64,000 nucleotides of DNA from Branchiostoma belcheri (lineage: Eukaryota > Chordata > Leptocardii > Amphioxiformes > Branchiostomatidae), in NCBI RefSeq assembly GCF_001625305.1, contig NW_017803909.1, forward strand, positions 6,592,794-6,656,793. The letters are read 5' to 3'. The notes beneath the pieces are model-generated. The model ran no database searches. It saw nothing but the letters and a program-made list of their open reading frames with translations, and was not told the DNA's origin. Shown piece after piece: positions 52,681-64,000 of the stretch (the first letter of the stretch is position 1; each line of letters opens with the position of its first letter). The translations under genes and the position numbers were made by a program.

Positions 52681-52915
52681 TATNGTTACTCCCAAATTTT
52701 GTAATGTAGAACCCTTGGTAGAACATTGATGAAATTATAAATTATTGATGCAACACTAGCTTTAACTGCTAGAATAGGAGATATGAGTATGGGTAGGTAG
52801 TTTTACTAGTTATTCCAATTTCAGCATTACTAATCTTTGCAAATGTGTCCAAATTTTGTCATATTTATAGAACCCTTGGTAGAACATTGATGAAGAAATT
52901 ATAAATTATTGTAAG
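52681..52915. repeat. Right flank, ~157-bp tandem repeat
   Basis: CCAAATTTTGT followed by TAGAACCCTTGGTAGAACAT occurs at about 52692 and 52849, period about 157 bp, with ATGCAACACTAGC and TGCTAGAATAGGAGATATGA between. The unit also ends the left flank at 14674-14769. The proposed target duplication TAT is 52681-52683 and a single N follows at 52684. Confidence 0.8.
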
Positions 52916-55280
52916 TTTGTACGGATGGAGGCATGTACTGATAAGTGAAACTACTGATTGAATATTTTATTATGCTTGTAATTTTTAATCACATAATGCT
53001 GTTATGACATTTAATCAAATCAGGCAGACAATTAGTAGAGGAAACACCAATGATATATGGTTACAGACCTAATACAGTACTTGACCCTTATCAAATTGTG
53101 GGTTGTGGTAATGACATGTCATTAGTCAGGTGCTAGCATTGATTGATCACTGACAAGCCAGCCTGATTGGATTTTCTGTATCTAACATCTAAACTTATTA
53201 CATGTACAGTGAACTGAGGGATTACAAAATGATAAACGTGTACAATTTATATTTTATGTGTTGGCATAATTTATAACAAGTTTGTACATTATTAATGTTT
53301 TAGAACAGGTTTACAATTGTGTTTACAATCAATGACATTTCATGTTTAACTTTAAGTACTAGTAGAATAACTGCATATCCCTATCCCAATCACAAAACAC
53401 CTGGTGTCAATACTCTTAACTAACAATATAATGCAAAGATATGATCTTTCAAATTTTCTTATCTTTGTCACTTAATTGCTTGATGACAGGCCTATATAAT
53501 GTATGGAGTTCAGTACATTTTTTCTAGTGATCACACATTGTTTGTCCAGCATGTAATCCTGATATATGTGTGAGGCATTATATAGTCCCACTTTAATGTC
53601 CCAAGTCACAGAAAATTGTTCCTCAGCATTGTATTTCTGTATCTGTATCTGTATAGCCGGTATAACTGCCCTTCGGCATAACACACCAGCTGTCAAGTAT
53701 TTGTAGAAAGTTTTGGAGACAAGTTCAGCCATGCAAACTTGAAATCGCAGTCAATGTGCCTGTCTGAGCGAATGGCCATTTGTGGGTTATCTGTGTCTGC
53801 CCACCATTTCCGTATGTGCCGTGCATGCCATTTGCAGTTAAAGCCTGTCTTTTTGTAGTGACTGTCAGGGATAAAATAGCAAGGTTGCCCCGAATGAACC
53901 CAGGGGATCATGCGGACCACAGAATGGCAAGCTGTGCAGAATGAATGGGAGATAGCAACAGCACTTTGTATGTGTACTGTGTTCAGTACTAACAAGTGAA
54001 TTACTTTGTACTGAAGAATCATATCCGCTCTGGCTGTTAACATTTCTATCGCTAGAATAGGATATATGCATGGCTTACACTTGTCCATTAACAGATTAAC
54101 TTACTTAGCATTTGAATTTGAGGGCTAACACTTAATTGAAATGCCATGTTGTTCTATTGTCAATGTAAAAGCTTTGTCAGAGGTTAATAATATTACTAAA
54201 TCAAGTAGAACAATCCTGTTACTCGTGTAACTTTTGACGGCTTTGATAATTGCTATTCAAACAGTGCATAGAATTCATATCCTGTTGTCAAAAGTATCCA
54301 TCCATTTACATGTATAACTTCATTGCTTAAAAGCATGATATCCAAGTTTCGTACATGTAATCTCATACGATAGACATATATGTGCCAATGTAAGTTTGAG
54401 AACTTGATGCATTTTAGCTAAAGCTGCTAAAGGACCAATTTTTTCTTGTGCCATCATGCCATATATATCTATGTTGGAGCAGTTCTAAATTAAGCGATAT
54501 GTGTGCAGATTGTTCCCTTTGCTAATTATCTACAGTAATATGTGACATGAGATGAATAATTGGTTCTCATTCAATAAAGAAACCTAATCACAGAATAAAG
54601 TGCCATGTAATGTACCAGTAATCATTCAAAGATGCAGTTTCAATTTTAATATCACAATTTGAAACTGTGGAAAGTTGCTATCTGATTGTGCCATATCTAG
54701 ATCTGTTTAGGAATTCCTTGTTTACCTTTATTGAGAAATAAGTGCTCTATGATACCCGGGTAGCAACTGCACCAAAATTAGCGGATGATTTCATCATTAC
54801 CCAGGGATCCAGTTTGATCATTGTCATCACGGAAATTATAATTAGGGACCTGCAGGGAATTCCAATGTATACAACTTGTGTGTGTCTAAATACTGCCTTA
54901 GATCTAAAGCTTCATCATCTTTATTCCAAATTTGCTTGCTTGAAAGCTCATGCTACCTGAGGTGTATCTAATGAAGTCTGACAAGATTAGTCACAGTCTC
55001 ACAGACTGTCCTTATAATTGAATTAGGCAGTGTTTTCTACCTATATTCAGCAGTCCTTTATCACATACCCCACAGTTAAGAGCAGTGTAGAAATTTAATG
55101 AAAGATCATTCTATTCTTGAAGAAAAAGCTAGACTTCTTGCGATGATGCGATGGTTAAGCATTAAGCAAAAATACAGTCTTTTGCCACCGTAGGATCTGC
55201 TTGGAGATTACAGCAAACACACAGCTACAAAGGATGGAGGTTTCTGGTGTGTCCTAGCCTTGGTACTGAATCTCTGTGTT
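52916..55280. other. Flank sequence without recognised gene
   Basis: AT-rich. A minus-strand frame at 53693-54088 (131 codons) has no family similarity. A MITE fragment TCTTTTGCCACCGTAGGATC plus TGCTTGGAGATTA is at 55178-55210. Nothing else is supported. Confidence 0.45.
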
Positions 55281-55696
55281 GTTAAGGCCAATTGTTGATT
55301 TGATTATATGGATGACATCCTCTGGGAACCCCAAAACTGATGCAAGCGTGCAAATAAAAAAAGTTTGGCAAGAAAAAAAGTTGCTCTCATTATGAAATCT
55401 ACGTGATCATGAACTAAAGGAGGTGGAACAAATGACACATATCATGGTATGGCAAGTAATCTACTCTTCAAATTCATTTCTTTACATTTTCGTCTTTTTC
55501 ATTTGATTTTGGCATTCTGGGCCATTGGTATCATGATCATTTTCCAATTTTTTTCAGCTTACTAGATCTATATACCTGTATATTTGCTTATTTTGCAACT
55601 GTTTGGTACGATTTACAGTATGGCTGAAAACTTTTTGGAAACGACTGAAAATTAATGCGTGCGCGGATGTCATCCATATAATCAACATGGCCTAAC
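55281..55696. mobile_element. MITE with GTTA(A)GGCCA...TATGGATGACATCC ends, copy 1
   Basis: GATTATATGGATGACATCC near 55302 is inverted as GGATGTCATCCATATAATC at 55665 and both lie next to GGCC. ATGCAAGCGTGCAAA also has an inverted counterpart (TTAATGCGTGCGC). It is about 416 bp without coding content. Confidence 0.75.
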
Positions 55697-56387
55697 TTCA
55701 TGGCTGTAACTCTGTATTACATAATGTCTGACTATTTGAAATGCCGAGCACAGCCTGGAGCCTTTTCCAGTCACCTTGATGCAGTGTCTCCATGGCAATT
55801 GCACATTCAGAAATTGCCCTTGAATATCGATACCTAGGTCACAGGCAATGTGATTGTGAAGCATGTTATTCTAGAAGTTTGCTTCGGTTGAGTTGGGTTA
55901 TAGCTTGGATATTGTGTAAGATATTAAGTTACAAAGTTTATTAATAATATACATAGGGAGAGAAAGAGATACATGTAACTATGGTAGCTTACCTATTTCT
56001 TGTAAGCCCTAGCTAAAAAAATTTTGTTTCCCGTTTCCCGACCCACCCTAGAAAAACCTGCCAACCCAAGACTTTTTTTGGGGGGGTGGGGGTGGACCCC
56101 TGCAAGGGACATAAATAATTCGAGTGATGACACTTTGTACAATAGGTTTTCTAACATTGACATTATAGTGTTCTCATGCATGTTTTACTTTGTTAAACTG
56201 TATTGTATAAGTTGGACCCCTGTATAGATCTAGATATCACTGAAGTCTTAAAAAAAAGATAATCCCTACCTACCGACATTTTCAGGACTGAAACAGGAAA
56301 CCCTTTTTTTCCTAAGTCTTAAAGGAGTATTTATACATCTGATGCTTTCCTACGGCATACTTAAAATCCAGATTTTTAGCTGTAGAA

Positions 56388-56501
56388 AGCAAATAAGTGT
56401 ATCAACTTGACACTTAACAATGATTATCATTCATTCCCGAAATGTAATTAGAGAATGAATGATTGCTACATGTATGTGTCAAGTTGATACACTTATTTGC
56501 T
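56388..56501. mobile_element. Foldback element with perfect 26-bp arms
   Basis: AGCAAATAAGTGTATCAACT plus TGACAC (56388-56413) is the exact inverse of 56476-56501. Looser inverted matches extend outward (GGCATACTTAAAATCCAG at 56354 versus AGCATGCTTAAAAACTGGAT at 56509), so the whole element may span 56354-56530. Confidence 0.8.
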
Positions 56502-56530
56502 TTTTTACAGCATGCTTAAAAACTGGATGC

Positions 56531-58456
56531 TGAGAAATCCATTTTAGTTGTGCTTTATTTATGATCTTAAAGCTATTTCTAGGCCAGGTTGGCCAGACCA
56601 AGTTGATTAATGTGCCAGACCATATCCACCAGAGGAATGTCATGTTTCTGAAAGCCTAAATGGCTGAATATGCACATATGCCCTTTGGGGGAGCTAGCTT
56701 AAGCATGCCGTATGGCAGTACCATGTATGCCTTTTTGCAGTTTGGAAAGCTGGCAGCTGTTAAAAAGTCTTCAGATGCAGCTTCATAAATCATTATATTA
56801 AACTTGAAGGATTTCTAAAATTTTGTCTCTGTATGTAAGTGGTAAAACATTAATGTTGTTTTTTTACAGGGTTCTAGCTAGGATTTAATTATAACGTAGT
56901 GGTACTGACTGTATGTGGAGGAAGTGAAGCGATTAAGAGGGGGGGATGGGGCGGAAAGGGGGATGTTACCCCCCCTCCCTTGGAGCTTTGAAAAACTTGA
57001 TCCAAAAAAGAGGCCATTTGAGAGATACCCACAGGGAAAAATGTTATTTCTAAGGTATGTCTGTACAACGTATTCTTGAATTTGATTGGTAATTTTTCAC
57101 ATTTGATCTGGCATTCTTGAACAAAGAAATACATTATGCCCCTACCCTGTATTGAAAATTAGCGTGAGGGAGGGGTTTAGCGTAGGGGGTCAAAATTATA
57201 GCGTAGGGGCCCCTACGCTACTTCGGGCTAGCTAGAACCTTGGAGTGTAACACATAACAGGCATTCGGAAGAACCTCTCCAGGGATACCACAGCATGAAA
57301 TAGAGAATAATCAATTAACAAGTCAGTTGAGTCTCCTTTGGATCTCCTTGCATCTCCAGTCATCAAAGGAAAATCCATTTCAAAGCTTGTACAAACTGTC
57401 ATGCATATTCTATACATGCATATTGTAGGCTGCTGAGTGAGCCCAAAATGATGTTATTGTGATTCACGTACAGGTTTGCGTCTGTGTTGAGTCCAATACA
57501 TCTTATGCACAGCACTGTTTGAACAGAGATAAATCACAGACCATGGAGTGCCCATCTGTAATATGTCAGGGTAAAGACAATATCTGATCTGTGGAATCTG
57601 CTGATTCTACCACCTGTAGAGATCCCGCTTAAGACACTGAAGTTTGCAACATTAAATTCCATTGTACAAAATACTTTTTTGAACCAGGTTGCCCTACGGC
57701 AAAAATTAGGTTACCCATCAGAATTTTAGGTAACCGTTGCCCCACCTTTAAATTACTACTTTCCTCAAATTAAGTAATGTTACATACATAAGCCTTTGAA
57801 AATATTTTTAACAGCCTTTAGTTAACTGATACTAGTAATAGCCATTAATACCTACAGTGCTGCAAGCCAAGTGGGCATGATTTTGGGGGGTTGTGGCATT
57901 CTTAAAATTCAGGTAGCACACTGGGCTACCCGAGGGTCAAATAGGTTGCCCCAAGTAAAATTTGGTTGCCCGGGGCAACTGGGCAACTAGGTATTTTGCA
58001 CGCTGAATTCTGTCATTTAGATCAATGGATTGACATGAAATTTAGGATTTGTAAATGGGAAACCACCCTTACACATTTAACAGCATCCTGCTGATTGGAG
58101 TCTCTGTTGAGGAAGACTGACTGATCACGATCTCTACTGATAGAATTGCTGATTCTACGAGATCAGAATCTCTTATTAAGTAACCCTATATACTAAGTTA
58201 TAGATCATGTACAGCCATTTAACTTAGCCCAGAGTAATACCTCAATGACAATATGTCAGGGTAGTATGCAGTCATTTATAATGTAATTAGGCTTTTACAA
58301 TAACAGTTGTATATCATGGTGTACCCAGGTGGTATGTAGCTGCCAAAACAGGTCCAATTTTGCTGGCCAAATTGAACCGTGCTATTCAAACTCATTGCAA
58401 GAGACATGCATCAGAACTATAGTTGCCATAGACCATGTCAATCCTATATAGGAGAC
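56531..58456. other. Flank sequence without recognised gene
   Basis: Contains low-complexity G and C runs near 56940-56980 and a family of GGTTGCCC / GGTTACCC / GGGCAACT repeats at 57690-57990. No exon is supported. Confidence 0.45.
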
Positions 58457-58825
58457 TAAGGCCACAGCAAGTAAATTTTATGGATGACATCCTCCACAGA
58501 CTCCAAATCTAATGCGAGCAGGTGAAAAAAAACAAGGCGGGCCAAAAAAACAAGGTTTGGTTTTGATTCAGTGGGAACATCACATATACACAGCCAAATT
58601 TACATATCCTTGCATCAAAGTAAGAAACTAAACATTAAATCAGAGCCTTTTCTTGTCTCCTTAATCTGCCATCCACCTTCTGGCATGGAAACAGACATCT
58701 TTGCCCATTTTCGGCATGTTGACCACTGTCAGAAGGCAACAAAATTTCTTTTTTTTTTCCAAAATCAGGCGAAAATTAATGCGCGAGCTGGTGTTATCCA
58801 TAAAAATTACTTGCTGTGGCCCTAA
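58457..58825. mobile_element. MITE with TAAGGCCACAGCAAGTAA ends, copy 2
   Basis: GGCCACAGCAAGTAAATTTT plus ATGGATGACATCC at the left is inverted at the right (TCCATAAAAATTACTTGCTG plus TGGCCCTAA). It shares the TATGGATGACATCC core with 55281-55696. A right-end fragment of a third copy is at 58972-59048. Confidence 0.75.
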
Positions 58826-58971
58826 TTTACTTGACACATTACAGTCCCTTTGAAGCTTTACCACATCAGTCAGAATGCCGTGTTCTGTGCCATACGGTTT
58901 ACAGACTTTTACAGAGGATATGTTTCGTTTCTAGATGAAACCATAATACAGTAGTTACGGCACACCTGTGG

Positions 58972-59048
58972 TATTTTTTTCCAAAATCAGGCAAAAAATC
59001 AATGTGTGCACTGATGTCATCCATAAAAATTACTTGCTGTGGCCTAAA
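58972..59048. mobile_element. MITE right-end fragment, copy 3
   Basis: TTTCCAAAATCAGGC, TGATGTCATCCATAAAAATT and ACTTGCTGTGGCCTAA repeat the right end of the preceding element about 220 bp downstream. Confidence 0.75.
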
Positions 59049-60229
59049 AACACTATACTGATAAAGATGAATAACCCTTTTAGGAAATTGGCCTTTTCAA
59101 TGGATGTGGATTATGGTTTTCGAAAGATTATGAATATGAGTGTGTAGTCCATGGAGATATTTGAAATCATGATTTCATTTAGTAGTCTGTTTGCTATATA
59201 TCAAAATGTGGCATTGATATCTCAAGCACCCTTAAAATTAAATGTCTAAAAATATACTTTCAGATACTAGTATTCCTGGCCCAAGATTATAAAAACCTGG
59301 AAAGAGTACATAATGTAGCAGTCAGGTATTATACCGTATATATCTAACTTGACGTTAACAGGTCAGCTATAGTATAATAGATGGTTATAGTATAATAAAT
59401 GGCTTATAGATTTTGCCTGGGACCCATCTAAAAGAAGGCAACATCAATCTAAGGGTTGTTGAATATGCAAACTTGTCATAACTCTCATTGTTGATGGGTG
59501 CCATTGTATGTGTGGTTACTGCTCATATTTATGCTTGAGTGCTCCCTAGCCCCCTTTGATGTTACAGTACTGGTGTATTATTACTTGTGATTGTATTCAC
59601 TGCCTTTGAGTTTGCAGCATAACAACATGGCCAGTCTTGATTCCCAAATAGGATATTAGCAGAAACAGTGTTGGCAGAACCAAATAGGATATTGGCAGAA
59701 GGACTATGCTTTAGAAGATACATATACTATAAACTAGTCTATGTTGGCAACACTTTTGAACTATGAACTAACATCAAAGGGATAGAAAATATAATGAAAA
59801 GGGTTGAGATTTCCAATGTAATATTCATTAAGTTAAGGCAGGATCTTCCTCGTATCTTAATGTGGTTTTTCCGGGCATGTTGGAAAGGTTAATAGCCCTG
59901 GCAGGGAAGCCTGAAGATAAAGTACCCCTATCCAAGAGTCCATGCTTCCAGCGGAGCTCGATATTATTCCCGGAGTGCACGCCGCGGCATGGCTATCTGG
60001 TACACATCATCGGGTACTTTGTAGCAGAATGCCTTTTTGGAAGAGTTTGCAAGGCATGAGGTGCCGAGAAGAAAGGGGAACTGTGATAGAATTTATAGCT
60101 TCCTGCTGTATTCAACTATAACTGCGCGCTGTTCAAATGGAAAGTACAGCTTATTGGTAGATAAATATGTGCATTATTCTGCATGATACAGTAACTCATC
60201 TGCCATTATGCAGCTCTTTTATGGATATT

Positions 60230-60920
60230 AAAGTGTTCCTGACTGGTCTGAATGGCAGTCTTGCTGCTCTACTTCACATATAGGATATATCATTTTTTTA
60301 TATATAATGATTGTGAAAAATAGATTCCAGCATACTGTATTCTATTGATAGTGCAGCAGATTGGAACACTGTTCAGCACCGAGGACAGGCCAGAAAACCG
60401 TACCCAGTATATTGCTTCTTTGCAAGTCACTGAATGGCAGTCTTGCTGCTCTGATTCATATGTAGGATATATGTATAATGATGGTGAGAAATAGATTCTA
60501 CTGTATATGTTCTATTGATAGTGCAGCAGATTGGAACACTGTTCAGCACCGAGGACAGGCCAGAAAACCGTACCCAGTGTATTGCTTCTTTGGAAGTCAC
60601 TGAATGGCAGTCTTGCTGCTCTGCTTCATATGTAGGATATATGTATAATGATAATAGAAAAAATAGATTCCAGCACATTGTGTATATTCTCTTGATAGTC
60701 CAACAAATTGGAACACTGTTCAGCACCAAGGACAGGCCAGAAACCCGTACCCAGTATATTGCTTCTTTGCAAGTCACTGAATGGCAGTCTTGCTGCTCTG
60801 CTTCTAGCAAACTGTGTATGTATTCTCTTGATAGTACAGCAGATTAGAACACTGTTCAGCACCAAGGACAGGCCAGAAAACCGCACCCAGTATTTTGCCT
60901 CTTTGCAAGTCAGCAATGTC
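60230..60920. repeat. ~170-177-bp tandem repeat, about four copies
   Basis: GCAGATTGGAACACTGTTCA plus GCACCGAGGACAGGCCAG recurs at about 60356, 60527, 60705 (CAAATTGG) and 60839 (TTAGAA). GAATGGCAGTCTTGCTGCTC recurs at about 60250, 60432, 60604 and 60779. The last copy is shortened to about 135 bp. Frames on both strands come from the repeat. Confidence 0.85.
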
Positions 60921-63900
60921 TGTAGTGATGAATGAAGATGGAATTCTTGACTCATTGCCAATGATGCAATATCGATACAATTCATATTTTGATTTATCGA
61001 CTTATGCAAAATCCTGATTGATCTGAAATAGATAGGCTTCCAAGACGGAACCATAAAATGTTTTTGTGAAATATGACATTATGTTTTGCTTGGCTAGCAT
61101 ATGGGAAACTGTAAATTGTACAGTCTTGTAAGATTACTGGTTTTTGTATTGATTGGTTTGTGCAGCTGACAAAAGACCGTAAGCCTGATATATAGTCCGG
61201 GAGGGCTCTGTGAAGGCTGGCAGTGTTCCAGTGTGTCTTGATTACATGTACATGTATTGCTAACTGTTAGCATTCTGCATGTAAATGGTCTAAGGTTCAG
61301 TAGGAAGGCTCAATAACGCTGTAGCTGACTAACCTTTACAAATAGCTGGTGTGTTACTCCAAAGGACGGTTATACCGGCTATATATACCGATTAGGGGGG
61401 GGCACCGGTTGAACCGGAACGACATTCGGGAACTGAGTAAAAAAAACGAAACGCAAAAACCGGATCATTTGACCTGATGTAAATTTCTGTAGATTGGTAC
61501 ACACATTCGTTTTTAGATAATCTGGCCATGGCAGGTAAAGAAAATAACCCAGAATCAAACCAATCCATGTTTGTGTCTTTTTGCAACTGTGCTCGGCTTC
61601 AATGTACATTGTACAACTTGAACATAATATTTAACACATTAGAGAGTGATCTATACCCATGTTTTGCACCCCAAAATATGATATAGGGCTACTGTACAAT
61701 AATCAGGTCCAGGTTTAGGTCCGGACCTGGACCTGATCCTCTGAACCTGATCTGGACCTGGACCTGAATTTTCTATATACCCCTAATACCAATACATATA
61801 CAGAAATATCTGTGTATATATTGGCTTTACGATCCACTTTTCTGAAATGTTTTGATGAGTCCTGTAGGAAATATTTTTAGCTGCATCATTATCCCAGCAT
61901 ACTTGATTTATGATTTTAATTACGAACAATAAATGCGTTAAGCAATGAATCATCACCGGAAGCCATTGACATGCCTGACTGCAAACCATTGACATGTTTT
62001 ACTTGATTGATCACATTCCACTATAGTCACAGTCTGAAAACTCTGAATTTCTAAAGGCATCCAATGCAATTCCAGGGCAGCAAAACTGGGGACATTCTGA
62101 ATAAGGCAATCTGTATGATATTGACACATTAGCAGATATGAATCAGTATTTTGTACTTTAGGTATTTAAAACTGCAGAAATAAGCCCCAAGATGAGTCCT
62201 TTATGTTCTGGGTGGTACCCTAAAAATTAATCCAGGACCTTGTGGTAATCGTTTTTTGTCAGAATTTGGGGCATTTTTGCTCCATGAATGCCGATATACA
62301 TCGGGACAGTGTTGTTTCAACTTAGTAATATGTAGATAAGTGACTAGAATATTGACTGTGAAAAATCTGGTTTCCAACCCCAAAAAACTGCACTGGATGC
62401 CTTTAAAGTATAGGTCATGTAAAATAATGATTACAAGTTAATGTAAGGCATCTCCAAACAGAATACCGGCATAAATGTTTCTTAAATGTTTCTCTTGATG
62501 TTGTAATTTGGTTAAGATGAGAAACAGTGCTTTGGTAAAGCTGACACAATGTACCTGTGGGGCTTTCATATCGTCAACACTGCCTAAATTTCAGCTGAAA
62601 TAGGACCATTGTGACATGATGTTCCATAGCTCTCATAAATATTGTTGCAACATTTTGGAGCAGTATATAAGCTATAGCAACGTGTTGAATACTAAATTGA
62701 TGTGAACAGCATTGAAAAGTTATTAGTAATACTACTACATGTATGGACGTTTTTATTTGTCTGGCAATAAATCGTGATACTGATTATTAGTTACATATGA
62801 CAAGCTGTATTATATATAAATTCTAGATCCTACTGAACTCATATTTTTCCCAAACCTGAATTGAAAATTTGACAAATTCCCAGTTGACAACAGAGAGAGA
62901 CAGACAGATCTAGCTGGAGCCACTATAAGCGTACATGTCTCCTACACAGCAGACAGAGAGTGCCATGCAGACTGACCTACAGGCATTAATGAATGAGATT
63001 GTGATATTTCAAAGGCATTATCGACAGATCCCAGTCACCACCCGGACTGGAATACAGTTACAAACCACTGAGTTGATTCTATCAATTCCATCTTTCTGTC
63101 AATGACCCATTCTGGGCCAGTAATGGCTCAAAATCCTCTTATGGTGTCATTAGTCAATGTCAAGTTTGGTTTCTGCTGTCTCATGTTCTGCAGTATTCTT
63201 TCTAAATGTCCAAATTGTGTAGGTGAGATCAGCATTTTTCTGTGTGGGCAATTTGTATTCATTACATGTACAATGCTACTAAACGTACGTACTCTAATTG
63301 ATGAATTATATATGTATAAAGATTTGTATAGCTGTTCTAGCAGTAATACGTCAGCCTCATCTTGTGTAAGTCAATTCATAATAATATACCCACAGAGCTG
63401 AAAATCTAATGATATCACTGATATTGCTTACAAATAATTTTCCATGAGCTTGCTTTTGCAACATTTCTATTTTTACATTCTTTTGTAAAACATGACATTT
63501 GTTATACCATCAGGTGTATTGCCTTTTATACTACTCTGAACGTTGAGTCAATTTTTCTTATCATGAAGGAAAGGCCATTACCTCGACCTGAAAAAAATCA
63601 TTGCATTGAATTGGTTCCAAACCATTATATGGATTTCCAAGCCGCAGACTATGAATAGCCTTTTATGACTGGCTGACAAAAATCTGACACTGATGACATT
63701 TGGTATATCCAGGGATGAGGGGTTTCCGTTCCACCGCGGTCTGTCACTGCCCAAGTTCATTTCATGCTCCCTTCTCTTTGTCACATGCCATCAGTCTGGA
63801 TTCAGTCCTAAGGCTAACAGTATGGTGCCGGCTTTGGGGACAGTTTATCTTGAAGAGCGTGTATTGATCGGGGATTTCTTGTACATTAGGAGGGTCAGAC

Positions 63901-64000
63901 AGTTTCACTCTGCCCTTAGCTCGTGAGCGGAGGATTTAATCAGAGTTTGAATTCATTTCAAGCACAGCAAATGCAGTAGGCTGGTGTCTTGATTATATTT
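60921..64000. other. Flank sequence without recognised gene
   Basis: No exon, RNA or element is supported. A self-similar patch of GGACCTGGACCTGA with inverted copies is at 61706-61770. The plus-strand frames near 63102 and 63693 have no recognisable domain. Confidence 0.45.

Noticed and set aside
53693..54088. 131-codon minus-strand frame with Cys/His/Trp residues
   Set aside because: Looked like a zinc-binding domain at first, but the spacing fits no family I know and no splice partners are evident.
1..64000. CRISPR array or bacterial operon signals
   Set aside because: Repeats are tandem or inverted transposon ends without regular unique spacers, and genes have eukaryotic introns.

Overview
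The window looks like a scaffold from a non-vertebrate deuterostome with a compact, very transposon-rich and polymorphic genome, most probably a lancelet (Branchiostoma). The reasons are vertebrate-like exon sequence (TBC1D31), canonical GT-AG introns full of short foldback elements, and a mixture of CACTA/EnSpm-like, Kolobok-like, hAT-like and non-LTR remnants. The species is an inference. Short N runs and two single N bases show that it is an assembled draft.

Layout. 1-6.9 kb: a divergent host gene pair. Three 5' exons of TBC1D31 (WDR67-like) lie on the minus strand (5815 down to 1809). A first coding exon on the plus strand (6668-6845) may start a SLC12-type cation-chloride cotransporter. 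6.9-9.5 kb: presumably its intron. 9.7-14.5 kb: a composite-looking DNA transposon. Two almost identical 477-bp TTAA-flanked elements bracket an intact 722-aa Kolobok/Mutator-like transposase and, convergent to it, a 134-aa His-Me finger (I-PpoI-like) nuclease.

14.77-52.68 kb: the main discovery. I interpret this 37.9-kb block as one giant CACTA/EnSpm-like transposon. Its ends read CACTGGTAGCC, it is flanked by a 3-bp TAT duplication, and the two outer flanks rejoin into one unit of a local ~157-bp tandem repeat. The ends are unusually long inverted repeats (about 4.0 kb at left, about 5.3 kb at right) with GACGY...RCGTC subterminal motifs and a captured RecQ-like helicase exon. The interior carries a 10-exon, frame-perfect 912-aa transposase of the plant tnp2/Transposase_21 type (27685-37434, plus). 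It also has a two-exon 109-aa coiled-coil protein (25957-26718, plus) and, divergent from that, a minus-strand gene or genes (25733 to 21048) with Pro/Trp-rich repeats at the N-terminus and an Asp-rich repeat plus a globular domain at the C-terminus. The introns and right half hold many later insertions: foldback hAT-like MITEs, a tRNA-derived SINE and non-LTR retrotransposon tails. One MITE sits in the right arm while the left arm preserves the empty site.

52.7-64 kb: no recognisable gene; tandem repeats and MITEs only, plausibly intronic or intergenic.

How the parts may work together (inference): the 912-aa protein would recognise and cut the CACTG ends, and the divergent small proteins may play the TnpA-like accessory role known from plant CACTA elements, possibly by binding the subterminal motifs. 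No experiment or database search was possible here. Family names rest on motifs recognised by eye.
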